From DASPLX01 sp035627375 (GTDB lineage Bacteria > Pseudomonadota > Gammaproteobacteria > Burkholderiales > Burkholderiaceae_D), in contig DASPLX010000074.1 of the NCBI GenBank assembly GCA_035627375.1, forward strand, positions 1 through 64,000: 64,000 bases of DNA, read 5' to 3'. Positions 25,004 through 34,539 of this stretch are shown here, one piece after another (within the stretch, counting starts at the first letter, position 1; every line of letters starts with the position of its first letter). The position numbers were made by a program, and so were the translations under genes. The notes below the pieces were generated by a model, which saw only the letters and a program-made list of their open reading frames with translations, was not told where the DNA came from and searched no databases.

Positions 25004-25202
25004 AAGCGCGATGCGAATTGGCGTAATCCGGCGAACCGAAAAGCAGCATTTTACCCGAGCCGCGTGCGTTACCGGCAGACCAATTTCGGCTGCGCAGGAT
25101 TGTCCGCCGTCAACCCGAAAAATGCGAGCGTGCACTCTAGGCGGAGGGGCTAAACTGCCCCCATACCCCACTCTTCCGAACCAAAACACAAGGAGACCGA
25201 AC

Positions 25203-26846
25203 ATGCCATGGCCGACCCACGAAGTCACCAACCAGGTTCCCGAGCTTCATGGTTACAACCTGTTCACGACCGATGCCGCGCTGGCGGAAGGCGTGCGGCG
25301 CGCGCAAGCCGCCTGGCATGAGGACAAGCTCACGCGCTTCGGCGCGGAACTGGGAACGAAGGAAATTTTCCAGCTCGGCGAACTCGCCAACCGCTATCCG
25401 CCGGAACTGGCGACGCACGACCGTTTCGGCAACCGCATCGACAGCGTGGAGTTCCACCCGAGCTGGCACGCGCTGCTGAGCTTGCTGCGGCGCGAAGGCT
25501 TGCATGCCATGCCTTGGAGCGCTCCCAGGTCCGGCGCCCATGTCGCCCGCGCCGCCGGTTATTTCATGCAAGCGCAGATCGAGGCCGGCTCGCTGTGTCC
25601 GACGACGATGACCTTCGCCTCGATTCCGGTCTTGCGGAAAGAACCGGCGCTGTACGCCCGGCTCGAAGCGAAACTGCTCTCCTGCGAACACGATCCGCGC
25701 GACCTGCCGCTGGAACGGAAACGTTCGATCATGATCGGCATGGGCATGACGGAAAAGCAAGGCGGCTCGGACGTGCGCAGCAATGCCACGGCCGCGCGTC
25801 CGCTGGACGGCGAAGGGCGCGGCGCGACCTATGCCCTGACCGGCCACAAATGGTTCTTCTCGGCGCCGATGTGCGACGCCCACCTGGTGCTGGCGCGCAC
25901 CGAAGCCGGGCTCTCCTGTTTCTTCGTGCCGCGCTGGCGCCCCGACGGCGACAAGAATCCGATCCTGATCCAGCGCCTGAAGGACAAGCTCGGCAACCGC
26001 TCCAATTCGAGCAGCGAAATCGAATTCCAGGATGCGCACGGCATCATGATCGGCGAGGAAGGACGCGGCATTCCGACCATCATCGAGATGGCCAACCACA
26101 CGCGCCTCGATTGCGTGATCGGCAGCGCCGGCCTGATGCGCCAGGCGCTGGTGCAGGCGATCCATCATGCGCGGCACCGCATGGCTTTCGGCAAACGCCT
26201 GGCGGAACAGCCGCTGATGCGCAACGTCTTGTCCGACCTCGCGCTCGAAAGCGAAGCGGCGACGCTGCTGATGCTGCGCCTGGCGCAGTCCTTCGAATCG
26301 CCCGACGATCCGCTCGAACGCGCCTGGCGCCGCATCGTCACGCCGGCCGCGAAATTCTGGATCTGCAAGCGCGCGCTCGAATTCGCCGGCGAAGCCATGG
26401 AAGTCTGGGGCGGCAACGGCTATGTCGAGACCGGCCCGATGGCGCGCATGTACCGCGAGGCGCCGGTCAATTCGATCTGGGAAGGCTCGGGCAACGTGAT
26501 GTGCCTGGACGTGTTGCGCGCCTGCGAGCGCGAGCCTGAGGGCTTGGTTCTGCTGCTGGCGGAATTGCAGGAGGCGGCCGCCGCGCGCGCGGGATTGCGC
26601 GGCCTCGCGGCATCCTTGCGCGATGACCTGGCGGCACCGCCCGAACGGCGCGAAACGCTGGCGCGCCGCTTCGTGCAGAAACTCGTGCTGGCGCTGCAGG
26701 GCGGACTGATGCTGCGGCATGCGCCGGCGCCGATCGCGGAAGCCTTCGTCGCCAGCCGCGCCGATGCCGGATGCGGCCGCGTCTATGGAACGCTGGCCGC
26801 CCCGGCCCTGCAGGACGCCATCCTGCAACGCGCCTGGCCGGTCTAA
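25203..26846 (+). CDS. AidB-like acyl-CoA dehydrogenase
   Basis: 547 residues from ATG 25203, preceded by AAGGAGA. Features of the AidB branch of acyl-CoA dehydrogenases: the long N-terminal domain (THEVTNQVPELHGYNLFTTD), GMTEKQGGSDVRSN, GHKWFFSAPMCDAHLVLAR, and the C-terminal REAPVNSIWEGSGNVMCLD. Length matches E. coli AidB (541). AidB is an FAD protein induced by alkylation stress; its in vivo reaction is unsettled. The extra C-terminal ~100 residues of AidB, implicated in DNA binding, are present here in length. The stop overlaps the convergent RND gene stop by 3 nt. Confidence 0.87.
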   Translation: MPWPTHEVTNQVPELHGYNLFTTDAALAEGVRRAQAAWHEDKLTRFGAELGTKEIFQLGELANRYPPELATHDRFGNRIDSVEFHPSWHALLSLLRREGLHAMPWSAPRSGAHVARAAGYFMQAQIEAGSLCPTTMTFASIPVLRKEPALYARLEAKLLSCEHDPRDLPLERKRSIMIGMGMTEKQGGSDVRSNATAARPLDGEGRGATYALTGHKWFFSAPMCDAHLVLARTEAGLSCFFVPRWRPDGDKNPILIQRLKDKLGNRSNSSSEIEFQDAHGIMIGEEGRGIPTIIEMANHTRLDCVIGSAGLMRQALVQAIHHARHRMAFGKRLAEQPLMRNVLSDLALESEAATLLMLRLAQSFESPDDPLERAWRRIVTPAAKFWICKRALEFAGEAMEVWGGNGYVETGPMARMYREAPVNSIWEGSGNVMCLDVLRACEREPEGLVLLLAELQEAAAARAGLRGLAASLRDDLAAPPERRETLARRFVQKLVLALQGGLMLRHAPAPIAEAFVASRADAGCGRVYGTLAAPALQDAILQRAWPV

Positions 26847-29800
26847 GCGCGGCCGGCGGCAGGAACCGGATCGCCTTCCAGCTTCAGCGGCCCCTTGCCG
26901 CTGAAGCGATCGAGCGCCAGGTAGATCACCGGCGTGATGAACAGCGTGATCACCTGCGAAAACACCAGCCCGCCCACGATCGCCAGGCCCAAGGGCTGGC
27001 GCAGCTCGGCGCCGGCGCCCAGCCCGAGCGCGATCGGCACCGCGCCCATCAGGGCCGCGAAGGTCGTCATCATGATCGGCCGGAAGCGCAGGATGCATGC
27101 GGTGCGGATCGCTTCCATCGGCGGCATGCCCCGCTCGCGCTGCGCATCGAGCGCGAAATCGATCATCATGATCGCGTTCTTCTTGACGATGCCGATCAGC
27201 ATCAGGATGCCGATCGTCGCGATCAGCGTCAGCTCGAAGCCGAAGATGCGCAGGATCAGCAAGGCGCCGACCGCCGCCGACGGCAGGCCGGCCAGGATCG
27301 TGAGCGGATGGATATAGCTTTCATACAGCACGCCGAGCAGCACGTAGATCACGACCAGCGCCAGCACCAGCAAGGCGATCTGGCTGCCTTGCGAGGATTC
27401 GAACACCGCCGCGTCGCCGGCATAAGAGGTGATGACGCTGGGCGGCATGCGCAACGACGCCTTGATCTGCTCGATCTTCTTGCTCGCCTCGCCGAGCGGC
27501 ACTTCCGGCGCGAGATTGAAGGATACCGTCACCGCCTGCAGCTGCCCCTGGTGATTGACGGCGACCGGCCCGGCCGTGCGGCGCACGCTGGCGACGCTGG
27601 TCAAGGGCACGAGCGCGCCGGTCTTGCTGCGCACATACACCTTGCCGAGATCGTTTTCATTCTGCCGCCCCGAGTCGGCGTCTTGCAGGATCACCGAATA
27701 GCTGTTGCTGCTGGTGAAGATCGTCGACACCTGGCGATCGCCGAAGGCGCTGTAGAGCGCGGAGCGGATATCCTGGATCTGGACGCCGGCGTGGTTGGCG
27801 CGGTCGCGATCGATCTCGACCACCGCTTGCAAGCCCTTCAGCTGCGAATCGCTGGTCACGTCGCGGAAAATCGGCTCGGCGCGCATGCGCGCCTGCAGAC
27901 GCTCGGACCAGTCGGTCAATTCGTCGGCATGCACGCTCTGCAATACGTATTGATAGCGGCTCTTGCCTTGACGGCCGCCGAGCTGCAAGTTCTGCACCGG
28001 CGAGAAAAAGACCGACGCGCCCGGTATGCCGCTCATCTTGCGCCGCAATTGCTCGAGCACCTTGTCCATGTCGGCCCGCTCCTTGCGCGGCTTCAAGCCG
28101 ATGAACATGAACCCCGTATTGCCGCCGCCGGAGCGCGACATCACGCTGGCGACGTTCGGATCCTGGCGCACCGTATCGGCCGCTTTCCTGATCAGCTCGA
28201 CCATGGCCGGATAGGAAATATCCTGCGGCCCTTCGATGGTGGCGCGGATCTGGCCGATATCCTCGCTCGGGAAGAAACCTTTCGGTATCGTGACGAACAG
28301 CAACGCTGTCAGCGCGAAGGTGGCGAAGGCCACGCCGAGCACCGCCTTGCGATGGCCGAGGCACCAGTCGAGCCCGTGCGTATAGCTATCGAGCGTCGCC
28401 TTGAACGCGCGCTCGAAGCGGCGGATCAGCCAGCTGTCCTCTTCATGCTCCACGTGCCGCAGGTAGCGGCTGCACAGCATCGGCACCAGGGACAGCGATA
28501 CCGCGGCCGATACCAGGACCGCCAGCGACACGACGGCGGCGAATTCCTGGAACAGCAAGCCGATCACGCCCGGCATGAAGAAGATCGGAATGAATACCGC
28601 GACCAGCGAGATCGAGATCGACATGATGGTGAAACCGACTTCGCGCGAACCCTGCAGCGCGGCCGCCAGCGGTTCCATGCCGTCTTCGATGTGGCGCACG
28701 ATGTTCTCCAGCATCACGATGGCGTCGTCCACCACCAGCCCGACCGCGATCGTAATGCCGAGCAACGAGATATTGTCGATGCTATACCCGAGCCACAACA
28801 TCAGGCCGAAGCAGCCGATCAGCGAGATCGGCAGCGACATGACGGGAATCGCGGTCGCCCACAGGCGTTTCAGGAACAGGAAGATCACCATCACCACCAG
28901 CGCGATCGTCAGCAGCAGCGTGTGCTTGACGTCGGCGATCGCTTCGCGGATCGAGACCGAGCGGTCGTTCAGTTCGCGGATGGCGATCGAGGCCGGCAGC
29001 TGTTCCTTGAATTGCGGCAGCGTCGCCTTGACCTTGTCGACCACCGCCACCGTGTTGGCGTTCGGCTGGCGCATCACCGCCAGCACGATCGACGGTTCGC
29101 CGTTGGCCCAGCTGCCGCTCTTGGTGGATTCGACGCTGTCCTCGACCTCGGCCACGTCGCGCAGGCGCATGGCCTGGCCGTCCTTGCTGGCGATGACGAG
29201 TTCAGCGAACGCCGCCGCGTTCGGCAACTGGCGGTTGGCGGTCAGGGTGAGGCTCTGGCGCGGGCCGTCGAGCACGCCGACCGGGGTGTTGGCATTGGCC
29301 GCGCGGACCGCCGTCGCCAGTTCGTCGAGCGTCATGTTGCGCGCCGCCAGTTGCGCCGGCCGGGCCTTGATGCGCACCGCATAGCGGCGCTGGCCGAACA
29401 CTTGCACCTGCGCCACGCCGGCTATCGTGGACAACGACGGCGAGATCAGGTTCTCGGCGTAATCGTTCAATTCCGACAGCGACAGCGAGGGCGAGGTCAG
29501 CGCCAGCAGCAGCACCGGCGCGTCGGCCGGATTGACCTTGCGGTAGGCCGGCAGCGACGTCATCTCCGCCGGCAAACCGCGCTGGGCCCGCAGGATGGCG
29601 GCTTGCACGTCGACGGCGGCGGCGTCGATGTCGCGGTCTTCGACGAATTCGAGCGTGATCGAGGTATTGCCGAGCGTGCTGGAAGAACTGATGGTGGACA
29701 ACCCGGCGATCGTCGAGAATTGTTTTTCCAGCGGCGTCGCGACCGAGGCCGCCATGATTTCCGGGCTGGCGCCGGCGAGCGAGGCGCTGACATTGATGAT

Positions 29801-29929
29801 CGGGGTGTTATAGCTCGGCAATGCAGCGATCGGCAGCTTGGCGTAAGCCAGCAAACCGGTGATCACGACCGCCAGCGACAGCAGCACGGTCATGACCGGC
29901 CGCCGGATGCAAAGTTCGGAAATATTCAC
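26843..29929 (-). CDS. RND efflux pump, MdtB/MdtC-like inner-membrane transporter
   Basis: 1028 residues from GTG 29929, which overlaps the adaptor stop as GTGA; GGGAAGG is 6-7 nt upstream. Starts VNISELCIRRPVMTVLLSLAVV, as MdtB/C/MuxB/C do. TM4 proton-relay segment AVGLVVDDAIVMLENIVRHIEDG is intact, and the second-half GILMLIGIVKKNAIMMIDFAL is typical. It exports amphiphilic compounds (bile salts, novobiocin for MdtABC) by proton antiport. MdtBC work as a heteromultimer, but only one pump gene is present here, so this one may act as a homotrimer. No outer-membrane factor is encoded nearby. Confidence 0.9.
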   Translation of the reverse strand: MNISELCIRRPVMTVLLSLAVVITGLLAYAKLPIAALPSYNTPIINVSASLAGASPEIMAASVATPLEKQFSTIAGLSTISSSSTLGNTSITLEFVEDRDIDAAAVDVQAAILRAQRGLPAEMTSLPAYRKVNPADAPVLLLALTSPSLSLSELNDYAENLISPSLSTIAGVAQVQVFGQRRYAVRIKARPAQLAARNMTLDELATAVRAANANTPVGVLDGPRQSLTLTANRQLPNAAAFAELVIASKDGQAMRLRDVAEVEDSVESTKSGSWANGEPSIVLAVMRQPNANTVAVVDKVKATLPQFKEQLPASIAIRELNDRSVSIREAIADVKHTLLLTIALVVMVIFLFLKRLWATAIPVMSLPISLIGCFGLMLWLGYSIDNISLLGITIAVGLVVDDAIVMLENIVRHIEDGMEPLAAALQGSREVGFTIMSISISLVAVFIPIFFMPGVIGLLFQEFAAVVSLAVLVSAAVSLSLVPMLCSRYLRHVEHEEDSWLIRRFERAFKATLDSYTHGLDWCLGHRKAVLGVAFATFALTALLFVTIPKGFFPSEDIGQIRATIEGPQDISYPAMVELIRKAADTVRQDPNVASVMSRSGGGNTGFMFIGLKPRKERADMDKVLEQLRRKMSGIPGASVFFSPVQNLQLGGRQGKSRYQYVLQSVHADELTDWSERLQARMRAEPIFRDVTSDSQLKGLQAVVEIDRDRANHAGVQIQDIRSALYSAFGDRQVSTIFTSSNSYSVILQDADSGRQNENDLGKVYVRSKTGALVPLTSVASVRRTAGPVAVNHQGQLQAVTVSFNLAPEVPLGEASKKIEQIKASLRMPPSVITSYAGDAAVFESSQGSQIALLVLALVVIYVLLGVLYESYIHPLTILAGLPSAAVGALLILRIFGFELTLIATIGILMLIGIVKKNAIMMIDFALDAQRERGMPPMEAIRTACILRFRPIMMTTFAALMGAVPIALGLGAGAELRQPLGLAIVGGLVFSQVITLFITPVIYLALDRFSGKGPLKLEGDPVPAAGRA

Positions 29930-31098
29930 GCTGCCTTCCCGTTCGGTGCGGAGCCGGCGCCGCTGCCGCGCGGCTTGGCGGGCGCGGCTTCCGCCTCCTT
30001 CACCTTGCTGTTCGGGCGCAGGTTTTGCGTGCCTTCGATCACGATCCTGGCGCCGGCGGCGAGGCCGGTCACGGCGGCGCTGCCGTTCTCGATCGCGGCC
30101 ACCGCCACCTTCTGCATCTTGACCGTGCCGTCCGGCTGCACGACATAGACGAATTGATCGGTCGGCCCGGTCACGACTGCCTGCACCGGCACGACGACCG
30201 CATCGGGCAGCGTGCGCGACACGATGCGCACGTCGACATAGGCGCCCGGCCACAGGGCGCGGTCGGGATTGGCGAACTGCGCCTTCATGCGGATCGTGCC
30301 GGTCTGCTGATCGACCGCATTGTCGATGAAGATGAGCTTGCCGCGGATTTCCCTGTCCCTTCCGGCGCCCGGCAGTTGGGCGATCACCGGCGCATCGCCT
30401 TGCGGATAACTCGCGGCGATATGCGCCAGTTCTTTTTCGGGGACCGAGAACGTCACGGCGACCGGGTCCATTTGCACGATCGTGGTCAGCGCGGCGGAGG
30501 GCTGCGCTAGGCTCCCCGGCCGCGCATTGATGACGCCGAGGCGGCCGGCGATGCTGGCCGTGATGCGATTGTGGCCGAGCGTCACGCTGCTGGACTGGAT
30601 GCCGGCCTGGTCGGCTTGCAGCGTGGCGCGCAAGGCTTCGACCTTGTTGCGCGCGCTATCGACGATGGCTTGCGAGACGAACCCCTTGGCCTGCAACTCC
30701 AGGTTGCGCTTGAGCGTCTGCTCGGCATCGGCCAGGTCGGCGCGGTCGCGCGCCGCCTGCGCGCGGGCTCGTTCGAGATTGGAAGCGTCGCCGCGCTCGT
30801 CCAGCGTGAACAGGAGATCGCCGGCACGCACTTCCTGCCCTTCCTTTACATGGATCGCGCGCACGATGTTCTGCACTTGCGGGCGCACTTCCACGCTGTT
30901 CAACGCGGTGACATGGCCGTTGGCGCGGATGGTGATCGGCAGCGCGGCCTTTTCGGCCACGGCGCTCCGGACGGTCTGCACCGGATTGCGGGCGCGCCCC
31001 GCACCCTCATCTTGTTTGCCGCGAGCCGCGAAATAAGCGCCGGCCGACAGGCCAGCGACGACGATAACGATCAAGAGCCGCTTGGTGACTGCGCGCAT
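29926..31098 (-). CDS. RND efflux periplasmic adaptor, MdtA-like
   Basis: 390 residues. N-terminal anchor/signal segment (8-23, LLIVIVVAGLSAGAYF) without a lipobox. It has the lipoyl half GHVTALNSVEVRPQVQNIV and VKEGQEVRAGDLLFTLD, a hairpin 110-160, RITASIAGRLGVINARPGSLAQ, and a barrel with DQQTGTIRMKAQFANPDRALWPGAYVDVRI, a segment found in MdtA. It links the downstream pump to an outer-membrane channel. The C-terminal tail is Ala/Pro/Gly-rich. Start at 31098 is near GGGAA-poor sequence, so it could be a few codons off. Confidence 0.9.
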   Translation of the reverse strand: MRAVTKRLLIVIVVAGLSAGAYFAARGKQDEGAGRARNPVQTVRSAVAEKAALPITIRANGHVTALNSVEVRPQVQNIVRAIHVKEGQEVRAGDLLFTLDERGDASNLERARAQAARDRADLADAEQTLKRNLELQAKGFVSQAIVDSARNKVEALRATLQADQAGIQSSSVTLGHNRITASIAGRLGVINARPGSLAQPSAALTTIVQMDPVAVTFSVPEKELAHIAASYPQGDAPVIAQLPGAGRDREIRGKLIFIDNAVDQQTGTIRMKAQFANPDRALWPGAYVDVRIVSRTLPDAVVVPVQAVVTGPTDQFVYVVQPDGTVKMQKVAVAAIENGSAAVTGLAAGARIVIEGTQNLRPNSKVKEAEAAPAKPRGSGAGSAPNGKAA

Positions 31099-31262
31099 AG
31101 GGGAATAGCGTGAAAGAGGAGGAAAATATTGCCGGTATGAATGATACGAAAATTGAGTCCAGTTTGCCCGGACAAATTACGGGAATTGCAAACGCAATGT
31201 AAAGCTATGTGAAGACGGCGCACCCCGAAAGGCGGGCGGCGGAAGAAAAGACGATACAGGAA

Positions 31263-31360
31263 GGGGCGAGCCTTGTCTGCGGCACTTGCGGGAAACGGCT
31301 ATGGCTGCTTCGTTCCCGACCTGACCAGGTTGACCGCGCCACAATGCGCAGGGGCCCGCC
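31263..31360 (-). ncRNA. ffs: Signal recognition particle RNA (4.5S type)
   Basis: The minus strand contains the SRP RNA core: CCTGGTCAGGTCGGGAACGA followed by AGCAGCC, with the GGAA tetraloop closed by TCG/CGA and the asymmetric loop that binds Ffh. The ends pair: 5' GGCGGGCC with 3' GGCTCGCC, giving a ~98-nt hairpin. Together with Ffh it targets nascent inner-membrane proteins to the translocon. Exact ends are estimated from the pairing. Overlapping short reading frames are not genes. Confidence 0.93.
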
Positions 31361-31435
31361 GACCGGCATTCTAGCAGCATTCGGGGATACGTGCCTCCGG
31401 TTCGGCGCAATTTCCCGCCGGCGGCCGGATTTTCG

Positions 31436-32458
31436 TTACAACTTGGGACGCGGCGGCATGTGCAACATGAGTTCCGACGCGGCGCGCAGGTTGCTCTTGA
31501 CATGGTCCGGCCCGCTCTTGGCCGACTTGCCCCGCAGGGTCATGTCCACCGCCGAAAAGACTTCCGGATAAGTATGGGTTTGCACGCGGGTCGGATTGGT
31601 CGCGTTGCTGATCAGCGTCTGCTCCGGATGCTGCTTGGCCAGGTTGGTCCGGGTACGGCCGTGCAGCAGCTCCGGCAACTGTCCGGAACGCATGTACTGG
31701 AAAGACAGGTTGGCCATGGACGTGACGCCGCGCTTCGCGCTGAGCGATGGATCGAACAGCTGGCTCTGCCCGGAATCCATGCTGGCCTTCATGTGCGACA
31801 GCGTCATGGTGGAGGATGTGCCCGAGGTGCCGGACATGACCGGCAAGCCCATGCGATCGCGCACCTGGGTGCCTAGATCGGGGGACAGATCCATGCCGAA
31901 CTTGCTGGAGCTCTGATGCGACGGCTTGCCGCTGTCGTCGAGCGCGCGCGACGCATCGACACGCCGCGCCTTGAACTGGGACTGAACTTCTTTCGGCTGC
32001 ATGAAAGCTGAGGTCAGCGCGACTTCCGCGCCCAGCTGGGACTGGGCCAGGGTCAAAGGCCCCTGCTCCTTGCGCTGGAACATCGCGATCAGGGAACGCG
32101 CTCCCTCGGATGCCGCGCCGATCTCGGCTTTTTGCAGATCGGAAGACTTGCCGAACATGCCGCGCTGCGCATGCAGCATCCAGCCGCTCTGCATGGTTTC
32201 GGCCGACACCGGCTGATCTTTCCTCATGCCATTGTTGATCGACGACAGCAGGTTTTCCTCGGCCGGCTGGAAGGCCGAGAACGCCCTGGCGCGGCTCTTG
32301 AAGGTCGCTTCCGAGGGATGGGAAATATTGAAGGTGGTGTGCTGCAGGTAGTTGTTTTCGGCGCGCGTGCGCGTCGGGTCCGGCAATACCGGCTTGCCAT
32401 CGACCCAATGCCCGCTGATCTCGCTCCTCTGCTTGGTCGGCTTGTCCGAAGAACTCAT
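31436..32458 (-). CDS. Hypothetical soluble protein, Ser/Gln/Met-rich
   Basis: 340 residues with a near-ideal ribosome site (AGGAG, 6 nt before ATG 32458). No signal peptide, membrane helix, Cys or recognisable domain. The N-terminus is polar and Ser/Thr-rich (MSSSDKPTKQRSEIS). The middle has SSKFGMDLSPDLGTQVRDRMG and a Ser/Thr/Gly tract (VMSGTSGTSSTMTLSHM), and the end is basic. Composition and the unstructured polar N-terminus recall secreted effectors, but I cannot name a family and no secretion genes are nearby. It follows ubiD on the same strand after a 99-nt gap and precedes ffs. Confidence 0.6.
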   Translation of the reverse strand: MSSSDKPTKQRSEISGHWVDGKPVLPDPTRTRAENNYLQHTTFNISHPSEATFKSRARAFSAFQPAEENLLSSINNGMRKDQPVSAETMQSGWMLHAQRGMFGKSSDLQKAEIGAASEGARSLIAMFQRKEQGPLTLAQSQLGAEVALTSAFMQPKEVQSQFKARRVDASRALDDSGKPSHQSSSKFGMDLSPDLGTQVRDRMGLPVMSGTSGTSSTMTLSHMKASMDSGQSQLFDPSLSAKRGVTSMANLSFQYMRSGQLPELLHGRTRTNLAKQHPEQTLISNATNPTRVQTHTYPEVFSAVDMTLRGKSAKSGPDHVKSNLRAASELMLHMPPRPKL

Positions 32459-32557
32459 TGCAGGCTCCTGATCGGCGATGGCGGAACCAGCAAAATAGCA
32501 TAACGGCGGGAAAGCGGAGAAACCGTTAGTCGCCTCCGCTCTAGTTACAACAGCGAA

Positions 32558-34042
32558 TTACAACCCCAGTTCCTGCCAGATGCGGTCGACGCGCGCCTTC
32601 ACTCCGGCATCCATCTCGATGGTCCGTCCCCATTCGCGAGTCGTTTCGCCCGGCCACTTGTTGGTGGCGTCGATGCCCATCTTGCTGCCCAGCCCGCTGA
32701 CCGGCGACGCGAAATCGAGATAGTCGATCGGCGTATTGTCGACCAGAGTCGTATCGCGGGTCGGATCGACACGGGTCGTGATGGCCCAGATCACTTCCTT
32801 CCAATCGCGGATATTCACGTCCTCATCGACCACGACGATGAACTTGGTATACATGAACTGCCGCAGGAAACTCCAGACGCCGAACATCACCCGCTTGGCA
32901 TGGCCTGGATAGGCTTTCTTCATCTGCACGATCGCCATCCGGTAGCTGCAGCCTTCCGGCGGTAGATAGAAATCGGTGATTTCCGTGAACTGTTTCTGCA
33001 GCAGCGGAATGAAGACTTCGTTCAGCGCGACGCCGAGCACGGCCGGCTCGTCCGGCGGCTTGCCTGTATATGTGGAGTGGTAGATCGGGTCGCGCCGCAT
33101 CGTGATGCGGTCGATCGTGAAGACCGGAAACCAATCCTGCTCGTTGTAATAGCCGGTGTGGTCTCCGAATGGCCCTTCGAGGGCCATTTCGTACCCGCTC
33201 GGATGCTCCGGATCCGGATAGATATGCCCTTCCAGCACGATCTCGGCCGAAGCCGGAACCCGCAGCTCGCTGCCGAGCGCCTTGACCAGTTCGGTCCGGC
33301 TGCCGCGCAAGAGTCCGGCGAATTGATATTCCGACAAACTGTCCGGCACCGGCGTCACCGCTCCCAATATAGTGGCGGGATCGGCGCCGAGGGCGACCGC
33401 GATCGGATACGGCCGGCCCGGATTCGTCAGGCAATGGTCGCGAAAATCGAGCGCCCCGCCGCGATGAGCGAGCCAGCGCATGATGACCTTGTTGCGCCCG
33501 ATGACCTGCTGGCGGTAGATGCCGAGATTCTGGCGTTTCTTGTGCGGCCCCTTCGTCACGACCAGGCCCCAGGTGATCAAGGGCGCCGCGTCGCCGGGCC
33601 AGCAATGCTGGATCGGCAGCCTGGCCAGATCGACATCGTTTCCTTCCCAGACGATTTCCTGGCACGGCGCGCCGCGCGTCTCCTTCGGCGCCATGTCCCA
33701 CAAGGCCTTCACCATCGCTCCCAGGCCGAGCACATCCTTGAAACCCTTCGGCGGTTCGGGTTCCTTCAGCGTCGCCAGCACCTGCCCGACCTTGCGCAAC
33801 TCGGAAAGATCGCTGGCCCCCATGCCGAGCGCCACGCGGCGCGGCGTCCCGAACAGATTGCCAAGGACGGGGATGCCATGCGTCGATGGTTTATCGAACA
33901 ACAACGCGGGACCGCCGTTCCTTAACGTACGATCACAGAGTTCCGTCATTTCCAGGTAAGGAGACACGGGAATGGAAACATGCTTCAGCTCACCAATTGT
34001 TTCCAGTTGAGCAATAAAGTCCCGCAGATCGGAATATTTCAT
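32558..34042 (-). CDS. ubiD: UbiD family decarboxylase (4-hydroxy-3-polyprenylbenzoate decarboxylase)
   Basis: 494 residues, the length of E. coli UbiD (497). Starts MKYSDLRDFIAQLETIGELKHV and carries family segments NLFGTPRRVALGMG, LGIYRQQVIGRNKVIMRW, EYQFAGLLRGSRTELVKALGSELRVPASAEIVLEG and GPFGDHTGYYNEQDWFPVFTI, including the Glu/Arg residues of the prenylated-FMN site. It removes the carboxyl group of the ubiquinone precursor using prenyl-FMN made by UbiX (not in this window). Monocistronic or cotranscribed with the hypothetical gene downstream. Confidence 0.94.
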   Translation of the reverse strand: MKYSDLRDFIAQLETIGELKHVSIPVSPYLEMTELCDRTLRNGGPALLFDKPSTHGIPVLGNLFGTPRRVALGMGASDLSELRKVGQVLATLKEPEPPKGFKDVLGLGAMVKALWDMAPKETRGAPCQEIVWEGNDVDLARLPIQHCWPGDAAPLITWGLVVTKGPHKKRQNLGIYRQQVIGRNKVIMRWLAHRGGALDFRDHCLTNPGRPYPIAVALGADPATILGAVTPVPDSLSEYQFAGLLRGSRTELVKALGSELRVPASAEIVLEGHIYPDPEHPSGYEMALEGPFGDHTGYYNEQDWFPVFTIDRITMRRDPIYHSTYTGKPPDEPAVLGVALNEVFIPLLQKQFTEITDFYLPPEGCSYRMAIVQMKKAYPGHAKRVMFGVWSFLRQFMYTKFIVVVDEDVNIRDWKEVIWAITTRVDPTRDTTLVDNTPIDYLDFASPVSGLGSKMGIDATNKWPGETTREWGRTIEMDAGVKARVDRIWQELGL

Positions 34043-34539
34043 CTTTTTTTGAGTTTTTTTGACTACCCAGTCTAGGACTGAGCTTGTTTCGCCAAGTAAC
34101 TGATTTTATTGAATTTTGTTGCGCCGCAGCGCACATCATTAGATTCAATGGTTATGATTTATCGATTCTATAGTATTGACGTGATATAAACGGCCTCCTA
34201 CAATTCGGCCAACTTGATGAAGATGCCATGCCTCAAGACGAGGCGACCGGAGACAGATTCTCGATTCATCTTCATCAGCTCTTGGGATCGGGGTCCCGCA
34301 CGACATTGTAAGGAGTGTTTTCAAAAGGCGTCAGCCTTCCCCCCGAAAAAAGAACTTGCACTGGCAGCGCCATCGCGCCGCAGCCAGCTCAAAAGCAAGC
34401 GTTAAGGCGTCCGATTCTTGTGAGTCCTGCAATTCACGGATCTGGACGATGTACTGATAGTGGCATGCAATCTTTACCGCCGTGGGCGATTCGTCCTGGC
34501 GTGGGAAAGCTGTGTGTCGAACGACTCAGGAGGTTAACG
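34043..34539 (+). other. 497-bp intergenic region with a structured leader upstream of the lytic transglycosylase
   Basis: The left half (34043-34200) is strongly AT-rich and should hold promoters for ubiD and the transglycosylase; TATAGT and TATAAA boxes are present but without convincing -35 partners. In the right half 34215-34225 and 34267-34277 form an 11-bp perfect inverted repeat, and inside its loop GCCTC-AAGAC-GAGGC forms a second hairpin. I see no gene here. Confidence 0.5.

Noticed and set aside
26771..30148. 1125-residue plus-strand open frame opposite the MdtB-like pump
   Set aside because: Antisense shadow of a real RND gene; composition (Arg/His/Asp-rich) is typical of such artefacts.
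31177..31503. 108-residue minus-strand frame over the SRP RNA
   Set aside because: It overlaps the ffs RNA completely and has no protein features.
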